Assembly (NCBI GenBank): GCA_023387335.1 | Contig: JAEWIF010000004.1 | Span: 310,001-374,000 of the forward strand | Direction of reading: 5' to 3' | DNA: 64,000 nucleotides | DNA from: Pseudomonadota bacterium | GTDB taxonomy: Bacteria; Pseudomonadota; Gammaproteobacteria; Burkholderiales; Burkholderiaceae_C | Shown: in pieces, positions 18,657 to 27,441 of the stretch | How the letters are laid out: each line of letters starts with the position of its first letter | How positions within the stretch are numbered: the stretch's first letter is position 1 | Notes under the pieces: generated by a model | Seen by the model: the letters and a program-made list of their open reading frames with translations, nothing else | What the model was told of the DNA's origin: nothing | Database searches by the model: none | Made by a program: the position numbers and the translations under genes

Positions 18657-18733
18657 TCCTTCGACAAGCGTTCCGCGCGACGGCCTGATCGATTTGGCCG
18701 CGCGTGGCCATCGTCTCGAACCAGGAGAGACCC

Positions 18734-21070
18734 GTGACACCCAGTCGCGCGGCCGCCGCGATGGCGGCCACCTTTCCCTTCCTCTGTCCGCCGCCCGCCG
18801 GGGCGCAGGACGCGACCGCGCCCGCCTCCGTCAAGTCGCTGGGCGTGGTCACCGTCACCGGCGGACAGCCGACTTCGCTGCCCACGCAGATCCCGACCAC
18901 CACGGAAGGCATCACCCGCGAGCAGATCGACACGACGATCAACGCCCAGGACAGCGGGGACGTGCTCAAGTACTTCCCCAGCCTGCTGGTGCGCAAACGC
19001 TATCCCGGCGACTACAACCACGCCATCCTGTCCAGCCGCGCCTCGGGCACCGGCAACAGCGCGCGGTCGCTGGTCTATGCCGACGGCATCCTGCTGTCCA
19101 ACCTGCTCGGCAACGGTGTCGGCGGCCTGAGCTTCCCGCCGCGCTGGGGGCTGGTGACGCCGGAGGAGATCGAGCGCGTCGACGTCATGTACGGACCGTT
19201 CTCCGCCGCGTACCCGGGCAACTCGGTCGGCGCCGTGGTCGACTACGTGACGCGCATGCCGCGGCAGTTCGAAGGGCACGCGGCCGCGAGCTACTCGATC
19301 TCGCCATTCAGCCTGTACGGCGCCGAGTCCACCTTCCGCAGCTGGCAGACGAGCGCCTCGCTCGGCAACCGCGCGGGCGACTGGACCTGGTGGTTCAACG
19401 TCAGCCGCAGCGACAGCGAAGGCCAGCCGCTCACCTTCCCGACACGATTGGTGGCGAGCGGAAACCCGGCGGGTGCCGGCGTGCCGGTGACCGGCGCGGT
19501 GCTGACGCGCAACAGCGCCGACCAGCCCTGGTACATCCTGGGCGACGCCACGCAGTACGCCACGCGTCAGGACCACCTCAAGGTCAAGCTCGCCTACGAC
19601 TTCCCGGGCTCGGTGCGCGCGGCCTACACGCTGGGCTGGTGGGAGAACAAGTCGATCGGGCGTTCCACCTCGTACCTGCGCGATGCCGGCGGCAACACGG
19701 TGACGAGCGGACCGGTGCGCATCGACGGCCTGGCGTTCGCGCCGCTCACCGGCGCCGACTTCCCGCTCACCGACGAGAGCCTCACCCACTTCATGCACGG
19801 CCTGTCGGTGAAGAGCCGCACGCAGGGCGTGTTCGACTGGGAGGCCGCGGTCAGCCGCTACGACTACCACCGCGACCACAAGCGGCAGAACGCGGCGTCC
19901 AACCCGCCGCCGGCCGCGGAGTCCGGCGGCGCCGGCACGCTGGCCGACGGCGGCGGCACGGGCTGGACCACGCTGTCGCTGCGCGGCACCTGGCGTCCGG
20001 ACGGCATGCAAGGCCCGCACATCGTCGACTTCGGCGTGCAGCAGGACCGCTACGAGCTCGCCTACCTCACCTCCAGCATCGCCGGCGACTGGCGCCGCGA
20101 CCCGCCCGGCAGCGTCGCCAGCAACGTGGGCGGCCGCACGCAACTGCGCAGCGTGTGGGCACAGGACGCCTGGGCTTTCGCGCCGCGCTGGAAGACGGTG
20201 CTGGGGGCGCGGGTGGAGCACTGGAGCGCCGACTCCGGCTTCACGGTGATCGCGCCGAGCGTGAACACGGCGTGGCCGGGTCGCAGCGACACCAACGTTT
20301 CGCCGAAGGCGGCCGTGTCCTGGCAGTGGCGGCCCGACACGGTGCTCAAGGCCTCGCTCGGACGCGCGGTACGCTACCCGACCGTGGCCGAGCTGTATGG
20401 CGCCACAGCGACGGCCAACGCGCAGTTCATCAACGACCCGGACCTGCGCCCCGAGCGCTCGTGGACCGGCGAGCTCAGCGCCGAGAAGGAGCTCGAGCGC
20501 GGCCTGCTGCGCCTCACGTTCTTCGCCGAGGACACGCGCGACGCGCTCTACAACCAGACGCTGTTCGACACGGCCGCCAACCGCAACGTCACGCGCGTGC
20601 AGAACGTGGGCCACATCGAGACCAAGGGGCTGGAACTCGCGTGGAGCGGCAGCGACGTGCTCACGCCCGGCCTGAACCTCAACGCGAGCGCCACGTATGC
20701 CCATTCGGTCATCCGCGAGAACGCCGGCTTCGTCACCACGCCCGGCGACACGCTCGGCAAGCGCCAGCCGAACATCCCGCGCTGGCGCGCGGCCGCGGTG
20801 GCCGACTACCGCTGGAACGAGCGCTGGACCACCTCGGTCGCCGCGCGCTACAGCAGCCGCCAGTTCCGCACGCTGGACAACAGCGACGTCAACGGCTACG
20901 CCTACATGGGCGTGAGCCCGCTCTACGTGGTCGACGTGCGCACCCGCGTGCAGATCGACAAGCACCTGAGCGCGGCGTTCGGCATCGACAACCTGAACAA
21001 CAAGACGTACTGGAACTTCCACCCCTATCCCCAACGCACTTTCTTCGCGGAACTGAAGGCCGACCTATGA
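18734..21070 (+). CDS. TonB-dependent receptor, probable copper receptor (OprC-like)
   Basis: A 778-residue outer-membrane receptor. A short signal peptide ends at PPPAGAQ, a TonB-box-like VVTVTG follows, then the plug domain (about residues 55-175; DVLKYFPSLLVRKRYPGD, NSARSLVYADGILLSN, ERVDVMYGPFSAAYPGNSVGA) and a 22-strand barrel to the end. The C-terminus YWNFHPYPQRTFFAELKADL resembles NosA/OprC copper receptors. GTG at 18734 is chosen as start because AGGAGA lies at 18723-18728; a GTG ten codons upstream lacks one. Its stop overlaps the YcnI start. Neighbours (DUF2946, YcnI, PCuAC) support copper rather than siderophore or vitamin uptake. Confidence 0.87.
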   Translation: MTPSRAAAAMAATFPFLCPPPAGAQDATAPASVKSLGVVTVTGGQPTSLPTQIPTTTEGITREQIDTTINAQDSGDVLKYFPSLLVRKRYPGDYNHAILSSRASGTGNSARSLVYADGILLSNLLGNGVGGLSFPPRWGLVTPEEIERVDVMYGPFSAAYPGNSVGAVVDYVTRMPRQFEGHAAASYSISPFSLYGAESTFRSWQTSASLGNRAGDWTWWFNVSRSDSEGQPLTFPTRLVASGNPAGAGVPVTGAVLTRNSADQPWYILGDATQYATRQDHLKVKLAYDFPGSVRAAYTLGWWENKSIGRSTSYLRDAGGNTVTSGPVRIDGLAFAPLTGADFPLTDESLTHFMHGLSVKSRTQGVFDWEAAVSRYDYHRDHKRQNAASNPPPAAESGGAGTLADGGGTGWTTLSLRGTWRPDGMQGPHIVDFGVQQDRYELAYLTSSIAGDWRRDPPGSVASNVGGRTQLRSVWAQDAWAFAPRWKTVLGARVEHWSADSGFTVIAPSVNTAWPGRSDTNVSPKAAVSWQWRPDTVLKASLGRAVRYPTVAELYGATATANAQFINDPDLRPERSWTGELSAEKELERGLLRLTFFAEDTRDALYNQTLFDTAANRNVTRVQNVGHIETKGLELAWSGSDVLTPGLNLNASATYAHSVIRENAGFVTTPGDTLGKRQPNIPRWRAAAVADYRWNERWTTSVAARYSSRQFRTLDNSDVNGYAYMGVSPLYVVDVRTRVQIDKHLSAAFGIDNLNNKTYWNFHPYPQRTFFAELKADL

Positions 21071-21573
21071 AACACCCCCTCCTCATCCCCCTCTTCGCCG
21101 CCGTGCTCGGCGCGTCCGGCGCCGCTTCGGCGCACGTGGTGCTCGAATACCAGGTGGCGCCCGCCGACGCTTCCTACAAGGCGACATTCAAGATCGGCCA
21201 CGGCTGCGGCGAATCGCCCACGCGGCAGGTGAGCGTGCTCATCCCCGCGGGCGTCACCGGCGCCAAGCCCATGCCCAAGGCGGGCTGGGCGCTCGAGGTG
21301 CAGCGCACGGGCACCAACGTCTCGCGCGTAACCTGGACCGCGCGCACGGCGGCCGACGCGCTGCCCAACGACCAGTACGACGAATTCGTCGTGGTCGCTC
21401 GCACGCCCAGGGAGCCGGGCACGATCTACTGGCCGGTGAACCAGGTCTGCGAGACCGGCCGCACCGACTGGGTGGAGGTGCCGCGCGAGGGGCGCAAACT
21501 GTCCGACCTGAAGTCGCCCGCAGCGGCGCTCGAGATCCTTCCCGCCGACCACAGCGGCGGCCACAAACACTAG
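21067..21573 (+). CDS. YcnI-like (DUF1775) copper-binding periplasmic protein
   Basis: A 168-residue exported protein. The signal peptide ends ASA and the mature protein begins with His (HVVLEYQVAPADASYKATFK). In YcnI/DUF1775 proteins the N-terminal His of the mature chain is a Cu(II) ligand, and that residue is kept here. The remainder is the Ig-like DUF1775 domain (FKIGHGCGESPTRQVSVLIP, TIYWPVNQVC), and the protein ends in His-rich DHSGGHKH, an extra potential metal site. ATGA overlap with the receptor stop shows coupling; PCuAC follows after 12 bp. Confidence 0.88.
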   Translation: MKHPLLIPLFAAVLGASGAASAHVVLEYQVAPADASYKATFKIGHGCGESPTRQVSVLIPAGVTGAKPMPKAGWALEVQRTGTNVSRVTWTARTAADALPNDQYDEFVVVARTPREPGTIYWPVNQVCETGRTDWVEVPREGRKLSDLKSPAAALEILPADHSGGHKH

Positions 21574-21585
21574 GAGTCGTCGACC

Positions 21586-22068
21586 ATGAAAACGATCAAG
21601 ACCTTGCTGGCCGCCCTGGCCTTCGTGAGCGGCGCGGCCGCGTGGGCGCAGGCGAACGCGCCCGTCACCGTGCTCGCGCCCTGGGCGCGCGCCACCGTGC
21701 AGGGGCAGCGCACTTCCGGCGCCTTCATGACGCTGGAGGCCAAGGAGCCGGTGACGCTGGTCGGTGCTTCGAGCCCGGTGGCCGGCCGCGCCGAGTTGCA
21801 CGAGATGAAGATGGAAGGCGACGTGATGCGCATGCGCGAAGTCGATTCGCTGCGCGTCGAGGCCGGCAAGCCGCTGCAGCTCAAGCCCGGCGGCTACCAC
21901 ATGATGCTGGTGGACCTGAAGGCGCCGCTCGCGCCCAACACCAGCATCCCGCTCACGCTGACCTTCCGCACCGCCGCCGGCGAGCAGCGCCAGATGGCGT
22001 TGCAGGTGCCGGTGTCGGCCACGCCGCCGAAGGAGGCGGGCGTGCAGGGCAGCCACAGCAAGCATTGA
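21586..22068 (+). CDS. PCuAC-type periplasmic copper chaperone
   Basis: A 160-residue exported protein with a signal peptide ending AWA and a cupredoxin-like PCuAC domain. The Cu(I) motif of the family, His/Met-x10-Met-x21-His-x-Met, is visible in LHEMKMEGDVMRMREVD and GGYHMMLVDL. A His-containing tail (GSHSKH) ends the chain. PCuAC delivers copper to cytochrome oxidase assembly factors and can hand copper on from import. A good AGGAG ribosome site precedes the ATG. Last gene of the locus. Confidence 0.92.
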   Translation: MKTIKTLLAALAFVSGAAAWAQANAPVTVLAPWARATVQGQRTSGAFMTLEAKEPVTLVGASSPVAGRAELHEMKMEGDVMRMREVDSLRVEAGKPLQLKPGGYHMMLVDLKAPLAPNTSIPLTLTFRTAAGEQRQMALQVPVSATPPKEAGVQGSHSKH

Positions 22069-22094
22069 CACCGATGCTTGCGGTTTGACCGGCG

Positions 22095-22122
22095 GCCCCC
22101 GCGCCCGCGCTGCGCCGGGGGC
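22095..22122 (+). terminator. GC hairpin after copper locus
   Basis: GCCCCCG (22095-22101) pairs with CGGGGGC (22116-22122) around a 14-base loop, 26 bp after the PCuAC stop. No U tract follows, so termination is uncertain; it could instead protect the 3' end. Confidence 0.35.
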
Positions 22123-22158
22123 TGCTAAGCTGGTGCCACACCCGACGGAGGCGCCTTC

Positions 22159-22827
22159 ATGAGCGACGATCCCACCCTGGGCTTCGGCAAGTTCGTACCC
22201 GGATTCGACTTCCTGCAGAACATCGCCAAGGGCGCGGGCCAGGCGATGCCCAACCTCACGAACTGGGTCGCGCCCACGCTCAGCGTCGAGGAACTGGACA
22301 AGCGCATCAGCGAGCTCAAGGCCGTGCGCTTCTGGCTGGAGCAGAACTCCAACGCGCTGGGCGCCACCATCCAGGCGCTCGAGGTCCAGAAGATGACGCT
22401 GGCGACGCTCAAGGGCATGAACTTCAACATGGCCGAGGTGGCGAGCGCGCTCACGCTCAAGCCCGCCGAAGCCAGGGAAGCCAGGCCCGCCAGTGAAGCG
22501 AAGGACGGCAACGGCGCCGCCGCTGCCGGCGCGGCCACCGGCGTGGTCGACCCGCTCCAGTGGTGGGGCGCGCTCACCCAGCAGTTCCAGCAGATCGCCG
22601 CGGGCGCGCTCAAGGACGCGGCGAGCAACACCGCGATGGACGCCGCGCGCAACATGGCGCGCGACGCCGTCAAGAGCGCCACGGACGTCGTGCAGGCCGC
22701 CACCGGCGCGGGTGCCGTCCGCAAGCCGGCGGCCGGCAAGTCCGCCGCCGCCAAGCCCGCCACGAAGAAGTCCGCCCGCAAGGCGCCCGCGCGCAAGCGG
22801 AGCGCCGCGACCAGCAAGCAGAGATGA
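22159..22827 (+). CDS. phaM: PhaM-type polyhydroxyalkanoate granule regulatory protein
   Basis: A 222-residue protein with the PhaM architecture. The conserved N-terminus (MSDDPTLGFGKFVPGFDFLQ) and an alpha-helical segment (VEELDKRISELKAVRFWLEQ) bind PhaC and the granule. A variable linker follows, and the C-terminus is a Lys/Ala/Pro-rich histone-H1-like tail (from about residue 188) for DNA binding. In Ralstonia eutropha PhaM activates PHA synthase and tethers granules to the nucleoid. No pha biosynthetic gene is nearby. Shine-Dalgarno GGAGG at 22147-22151. The stop overlaps the FIST start by ATGA. Confidence 0.9.
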   Translation: MSDDPTLGFGKFVPGFDFLQNIAKGAGQAMPNLTNWVAPTLSVEELDKRISELKAVRFWLEQNSNALGATIQALEVQKMTLATLKGMNFNMAEVASALTLKPAEAREARPASEAKDGNGAAAAGAATGVVDPLQWWGALTQQFQQIAAGALKDAASNTAMDAARNMARDAVKSATDVVQAATGAGAVRKPAAGKSAAAKPATKKSARKAPARKRSAATSKQR

Positions 22828-24083
22828 AGCTGTTCCCCTTCGCGCACGCCACCCATCCCCAGTGGCCGATGGCCGCGGGGCTGGTGCTGGCGCAGCTGCG
22901 CGCGCAGATGGCGCTGCCGGAGTACGCCCACGCGCCCACGCTGGCGCTGCTGTACATCACCGACCACTATGCGCCGCATGCGCAGGACATCCTGGACCAC
23001 CTGAGCGCCGAGCTGCCCGAAATCACCGACTGGTCCGGCACGGTGGGCGTCGGCATCGCCTCGTCCAACGTCGAGTATTTCGACGAGCCGGCGCTGGCCG
23101 TGATGCTGTGCGCCGTCCCCTCGCACCAGTACCGCGTGTTCTCCGGCGTCGCGCCGCTGGGCACGGGCGAGGGCATGGGCTTCGAGCCGCACGCCGCGCT
23201 GGTCCATGCCGACGCCACCACGCCCGACCTGGGCGAACTGATCGCCGAGATGGCGGCGCGCACTTCTTCGGGCTATCTGTTCGGCGGCCTGGCCGCCAGC
23301 CGCAACGCGGCGGTGCAGTTCGCGATCGGCGGCAACGGCAACATCAAGGGCCAGGGGCATGCCGGCGGCGTGTTCCGCGGCGGCATGTCGGGGGTGGCGT
23401 TCGGCGAGGCCGTGCGGATGGTTTCGCGCGTCACCCAGGGCTGCCAGCCGCTGGGCCGCGAGCGCGAGGTGACGTCGGCGGAGAGCAACGTGCTGCTCAC
23501 GCTGGACGGCGAACCCGCGCTCGACGTGCTGCTGGAAGAAGCGGCCATCTCGCTGGAGCGCCCGCAGGCCGCGATGTCGACGCTGCGCTCCACGCTCGTG
23601 GGCCTCACCGCGCCGGGCGACGACCTGATGGCGCGCGCCGGCACGTTCGGCACCGACGTCGAGGTTCGCCACATCATCGGCCTGGACCCGGGCCGGCGCG
23701 GCGTGGCGGTGGCGAGCAAGGTGGAGCCCGGCATGCGCATGGCGTTCTGCAATCGCAATTCACAGGCGGCGCGCGCCGACCTGACGCGCATCTGCGCCGA
23801 GATCCGCGAGGAGTTCGAGCCGCAGGAAATGTCGCTGGCGGTCGCCTCGGCGCTCGCCGCGCCCGAAGCGCAGGTCGCGCCCAGTCCCGAGCGGCGCATC
23901 GCGGGTGCGGTGTACGTCAGCTGCGCCGGCCGCGGCGGCCCGCACTTCGGCGGGCCCAGCGCGGAGCTGCAGATCGTGCGACGCGCGCTCGGCGACGTGC
24001 CGCTGGTGGGCTTCTTCGCCGGCGGCGAGATCGCGCGCCACCACGTGTACGGCTACACGGGCGTGCTGACGGTCTTCGGCTAG
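22824..24083 (+). CDS. FIST domain (N and C) signal-transduction protein
   Basis: A 419-residue soluble protein made of a FIST N domain (about residues 30-230; LALLYITDHY, GTVGVGIASSNVEYF, SGYLFGGLAA) and a FIST_C domain (about 240-400; AVYVSCAGRGGPHFGGPSAE, LVGFFAGGEIARHHVYGYTG). FIST proteins are predicted intracellular small-ligand (amino-acid) sensors, often linked to chemotaxis or signalling proteins. Here it is a stand-alone sensor translationally coupled to phaM. The ATG that overlaps the phaM stop was chosen; longer in-frame extensions lie within phaM. Confidence 0.88.
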   Translation: MKLFPFAHATHPQWPMAAGLVLAQLRAQMALPEYAHAPTLALLYITDHYAPHAQDILDHLSAELPEITDWSGTVGVGIASSNVEYFDEPALAVMLCAVPSHQYRVFSGVAPLGTGEGMGFEPHAALVHADATTPDLGELIAEMAARTSSGYLFGGLAASRNAAVQFAIGGNGNIKGQGHAGGVFRGGMSGVAFGEAVRMVSRVTQGCQPLGREREVTSAESNVLLTLDGEPALDVLLEEAAISLERPQAAMSTLRSTLVGLTAPGDDLMARAGTFGTDVEVRHIIGLDPGRRGVAVASKVEPGMRMAFCNRNSQAARADLTRICAEIREEFEPQEMSLAVASALAAPEAQVAPSPERRIAGAVYVSCAGRGGPHFGGPSAELQIVRRALGDVPLVGFFAGGEIARHHVYGYTGVLTVFG

Positions 24084-24095
24084 GTCTTGCGTCTT

Positions 24096-24112
24096 CCGGC
24101 GCCCGGCGCCGG
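24096..24112. other. 17-bp palindromic hairpin between FIST gene and membrane-protein gene
   Basis: CCGGCGCC, C, GGCGCCGG is a near-perfect inverted repeat 12 bp after the FIST stop. There is no U tract. It may be a weak terminator or mRNA stabiliser in the 69-bp gap. Confidence 0.4.
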
Positions 24113-24152
24113 ACATGGCACGATTCGCCCGCCATCAACACAGGAGGGGGCG

Positions 24153-25220
24153 ATGGGCAAGGCATTGCGACTGTCGGAGAAATGGTTCCGCCGCGGGCTG
24201 TGGCTGGTGGCGTTCGTGTTCGCCGGCTTCCTGATCGGGCTGGGCGGCACGCTGGTGGGCGACCTGCCCAAGGTGGAGCGGCGGCTGGAGATCGACGACT
24301 TCCTCGATCGCCCCGCGGCCGAGCGCCTGCGGGCCGATATCAAGGCGACGCAGCGCGCCTCGCGCGAAGCGCAGGACGCCTTGCAGCAGGCGCGCCTGAA
24401 GGCGCAGGTGGCGCGCACCGATTCCCGATCGGCGCACGAGACCTTCCAGAACTGGCTGTCCACCCGGCGCGTGACGCAACTCGCCGAGCAGGACCCCGAG
24501 CTGGTGGCGCGCACGCGCCAGCTCGATGCGCTCAAGCAGGCCGAACGCACCGCCCAGACGGGCGTGGAGCAGCAGGAGCAGGCGGCGCTGGACGCGCAGC
24601 AGCGCGAGCGCCGCACGCGCGAACAGCTGACGACCATGGAGCAGGAGGCCGGGAAGGCTTTGCAAGCCGAGATGCGCAAGGTCGAACTGCGCGTGTTCCT
24701 CTACCGCCTGGCGCTCACCCTGCCGCTGCTGGTGATCGCCGGCTGGGCCTTCCGCAAGCACCGGCACGGGCGCTACTGGCCGTTCGTGTGGGGCTTCATC
24801 TTCTTCGCGCTGTTCGCCTTCTTCGTGGAGCTGGTGCCCTACCTGCCCAGCTACGGCGGCTACGTGCGCTACGCCGTCGGCATCGTGGTCACGGTGCTGG
24901 TGGGGCGGCAGGCCATCGTGGCGCTGGAGCGCTACCTGCAGCGCCAGCGCGCGGCCGAGGCGATGCCGGATGCGAAGCGGCGCGAGGAGCTGCCCTACGA
25001 CACCGCGCTCGCGCGCCTGGCCAAGGGCGTGTGCCCGGGCTGTGAGCGGGGGGTGGACCTGAAGAACGAGGCGCTCGACTTCTGCCCGCACTGCGGCATC
25101 GGCCTGTTCGACCGCTGCGGCAACTGCGCCACGCGCAAGAGCACCTTCGCGCGCTTCTGCCAGGCGTGCGGAACGCCGGGCGGCGCCGGCTTCACACGCC
25201 TCGTTGCCGATCCCGCCTGA
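24153..25220 (+). CDS. membrane protein: TM helix, coiled coil, TM cluster, C-terminal zinc ribbon
   Basis: A 355-residue protein of no recognised function. Order: transmembrane helix (about residues 15-36), a long Gln/Arg/Glu/Ala-rich coiled coil (about 60-180, likely periplasmic), two or three membrane helices (about 188-265), and a cytoplasmic tail with four Cys pairs (CPGC, CPHC, CGNC, CQAC) spaced as a double zinc ribbon. Similar Comamonadaceae proteins are sometimes labelled serine endopeptidase, but I see no catalytic triad or protease fold. AGGAGGGGG is a strong ribosome site. Its last 29 bases overlap the convergent tgt gene. Confidence 0.7.
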   Translation: MGKALRLSEKWFRRGLWLVAFVFAGFLIGLGGTLVGDLPKVERRLEIDDFLDRPAAERLRADIKATQRASREAQDALQQARLKAQVARTDSRSAHETFQNWLSTRRVTQLAEQDPELVARTRQLDALKQAERTAQTGVEQQEQAALDAQQRERRTREQLTTMEQEAGKALQAEMRKVELRVFLYRLALTLPLLVIAGWAFRKHRHGRYWPFVWGFIFFALFAFFVELVPYLPSYGGYVRYAVGIVVTVLVGRQAIVALERYLQRQRAAEAMPDAKRREELPYDTALARLAKGVCPGCERGVDLKNEALDFCPHCGIGLFDRCGNCATRKSTFARFCQACGTPGGAGFTRLVADPA

Positions 25221-26352
25221 ACTGCTCTACGAAGGCGGCGAAGCGGCCCTGGTCCAGCGCTTCGCGCACCTCGCGCATCAGGTTCAGGTAGTAGTGGAGG
25301 TTGTGGATGCTGGCGAGCATGGGCGCCAGCATCTCGCCGCTGCGCTCCAGGTGGTGCAGGTAGGCGCGCGAGAAGCCGCCGGTGACGCCGCCATCCGCGT
25401 TCGTCGTGCCCTTGCAGGCGTAGCAGGTGCAACTCTCGTCCAGCGGGCGCTCGTCGGAGCGGTGCCGCGCGTTGCGGATCTTCAGGTCGCCGAAGCGGGT
25501 GAACAGGTGGCCGTTGCGCGCGTTGCGCGTGGGCATGACGCAGTCGAACAGGTCCACGCCGCTGGCGACGCCTTCCACCAGGTCTTCCGGCGTGCCCACG
25601 CCCATCAGGTAGCGCGGTTTGTCCGCGGGCAGCAGGTGCGGCGTGTGCGCCACGATGCGCTGCATGTCCTCCTTGGGCTCGCCCACGCTCACGCCGCCGA
25701 TGGCGTAGCCGGGGAAGTCCATGTCGACCAGGGCGGCCAGCGAGTCCTCGCGCAGGTGTTCGAACATGCCGCCCTGCACGATGCCGAACAGCGCGTTGGG
25801 GTTCTCCAGCCGCGCGAACTCGGTCTTGCAGCGCTCGGCCCAGCGGCGGCTCAGCTCCATCGAGAAGCGCGCCTCGGCCTCGGTGGTGAGGTGGCCCTTG
25901 GTCTCGTACGGCGTGCACTCGTCGAACTGCATGACGATGTCGCTGTTGAGCGCGGTCTGCACCTGCATCGACACCTCGGGCGTGAGGAACAGCTTGTCGC
26001 CGTTGACCGGCGAGGCGAACTTCACGCCCTCCTCGCTGATCTTGCGCATCTCGCCCAGGCTCCAGACCTGGAAGCCGCCCGAGTCGGTGAGGATGGGCCG
26101 GTTCCACTGCTCGAAGCGGTGCAGGCCGCCGAACTGCGCCAGCACGTCCAGGCCGGGGCGCATCCACAGGTGGAAGGTGTTGCCCAGGATGATCTGCGCG
26201 CCCATCTCCTCCAGCGACCGCGGCGTGACGCCCTTGACGGTGCCGTAGGTGCCCACGGGCATGAACATCGGCGTCTGCACCACGCCGTGGTTGAGGGTGA
26301 GGCGGCCGCGGCGGGCCAGGCCTTCGCTGGCCAGGAGTTCGAAATGGAGCAT
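25192..26352 (-). CDS. tgt: queuine tRNA-guanine transglycosylase
   Basis: A 386-residue TIM-barrel enzyme that exchanges guanine-34 for preQ1 in GUN-anticodon tRNAs. The substrate-binding DSGGFQVWSLG contains the general-acid Asp; MGVGTPEDLVEGVASGVDLFD and CVMPTRNARNG surround the nucleophile Asp; and CTCYACKG with a downstream His forms the zinc site. Length is normal. Encoded one base after queA, so the two steps of queuosine insertion are co-expressed. Its 3' end overlaps the convergent zinc-ribbon gene. Confidence 0.96.
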   Translation of the reverse strand: MLHFELLASEGLARRGRLTLNHGVVQTPMFMPVGTYGTVKGVTPRSLEEMGAQIILGNTFHLWMRPGLDVLAQFGGLHRFEQWNRPILTDSGGFQVWSLGEMRKISEEGVKFASPVNGDKLFLTPEVSMQVQTALNSDIVMQFDECTPYETKGHLTTEAEARFSMELSRRWAERCKTEFARLENPNALFGIVQGGMFEHLREDSLAALVDMDFPGYAIGGVSVGEPKEDMQRIVAHTPHLLPADKPRYLMGVGTPEDLVEGVASGVDLFDCVMPTRNARNGHLFTRFGDLKIRNARHRSDERPLDESCTCYACKGTTNADGGVTGGFSRAYLHHLERSGEMLAPMLASIHNLHYYLNLMREVREALDQGRFAAFVEQFRRDRQRGV

Positions 26353-26353
26353 G

Positions 26354-27385
<1,032 letters not shown>

Positions 27386-27441
27386 GCTTGAGGGCCGGAC
27401 GGGACCCGTTCCAAGTGATCAGGGGAAGGCAGAATTGTCCC

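Noticed and set aside
17402..21034. Open frame of about 1200 codons on the minus strand opposite the copper receptor and hydratase genes
   Set aside because: Composition is typical of an antisense shadow, and it runs through two real genes and a terminator.
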